Of a DNA stretch of 64,000 bases, positions 63,964 to 64,000 are shown piece by piece. The notes beneath the pieces were generated by a model. It saw only the letters and a program-made list of their open reading frames with translations, was not told where the DNA came from and did no database searches. Every line of letters starts with the position of its first letter. The first letter of the stretch is position 1. The stretch is from Variovorax atrisoli 110B (lineage in GTDB: Bacteria > Pseudomonadota > Gammaproteobacteria > Burkholderiales > Burkholderiaceae_C): positions 1 through 64,000 of the forward strand of contig NZ_KB907453.1 of NCBI RefSeq assembly GCF_000382045.1, read 5' to 3'. A program made the translations under genes and the position numbers.

Positions 63964-64000
63964 ATGAGTCCCTCCATGCAAAGCAAAAACATGGTGTCGA
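63964..64000 (+). CDS. Start of a further gene, probably the second oxidoreductase subunit
   Basis: Directly after the iorA-like stop (63961-63963) an open frame begins at ATG 63964 or 63976 (Met-Gln-Ser-Lys-Asn-Met) and runs off the window. Only 8-12 codons are visible. By position it could encode the beta subunit; nothing in the sequence proves it. Confidence 0.3.
   Translation, partial: MSPSMQSKNMVS

Overview
The window is GC-rich chromosomal DNA from a betaproteobacterium, most likely Variovorax or a close relative in the Comamonadaceae. This rests on protein resemblance and gene order: rpsP-rimM-trmD-rplS, then a CoA pyrophosphatase, a CobD-like protein and hisC; rsgA-phhB-M48 peptidase-orn; DUF3579-argD-argF beside rpsT; and a DUF47-pit pair. 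No insertion sequence, prophage, tRNA, rRNA, CRISPR array or origin was found. No stretch over 300 bases is without a gene.

Layout. 1-3.6 kb: the 3' end of a trimeric autotransporter adhesin, then two tandem DUF2827 paralogues and a small secreted protein, joined by 4-bp overlaps. 3.8-7.4 kb: a FadE-like acyl-CoA dehydrogenase whose 3' end overlaps a convergent XRE-type regulator, and a small membrane protein divergent from that regulator. 7.6-11.0 kb: aconitase acnA and a phosphodiesterase. 11.2-18.3 kb: a ferrous-iron block, efeU-efeO-efeB-efeM then feoA-feoB and a Cys-rich membrane protein, with Fur-like sites. 18.3-20.9 kb: a flavin monooxygenase and a SUKH-like/ankyrin-like protein. 20.9-24.7 kb (minus strand): kynB-kynU-kynA for tryptophan to anthranilate, with a candidate operator, preceded by YkgJ-like and SRPBCC-like proteins. 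24.8-27.9 kb: argD-argF, DUF3579, rpsT. 28.0-35.0 kb: murJ, a SirB1-like protein, a VOC protein, two DGPF/YciI proteins with an ECF42-type sigma factor, and an M14 peptidase. 35.0-37.2 kb (minus strand): a GlxA-like regulator, a DJ-1/PfpI protein and an isochorismatase-like hydrolase, all overlapping. 37.3-44.4 kb: AI-2E-type permease, purM, hda, pcnB-folK, DUF47-pit. 44.4-57.2 kb: TM2 and GNAT proteins, the ribosomal cluster, hisC, rsgA, phhB, M48 peptidase, orn and a DEAD-box helicase. 57.4-61.2 kb: a four-gene overlapping operon (opine-dehydrogenase-like, 3-hydroxyacyl-CoA-dehydrogenase-like, an alpha/beta-hydrolase without its usual triad, a zinc-less MDR oxidoreductase). 61.2-64 kb: a MarR regulator divergent from an indolepyruvate:ferredoxin oxidoreductase-type enzyme.

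The most unusual signal is a family of five ~97-bp dispersed intergenic elements. Each contains two GC-rich stem-loops, and four of the five start within a few bases of a stop codon in the same orientation relative to that gene. Other leads are a near-textbook ECF42-type promoter in front of the DGPF/sigma operon, the triad-less hydrolase operon, and the adhesin-linked DUF2827 pair, which may be glycosyltransferases. Most genes are ordinary housekeeping or metabolic genes. I see no obvious defence island.
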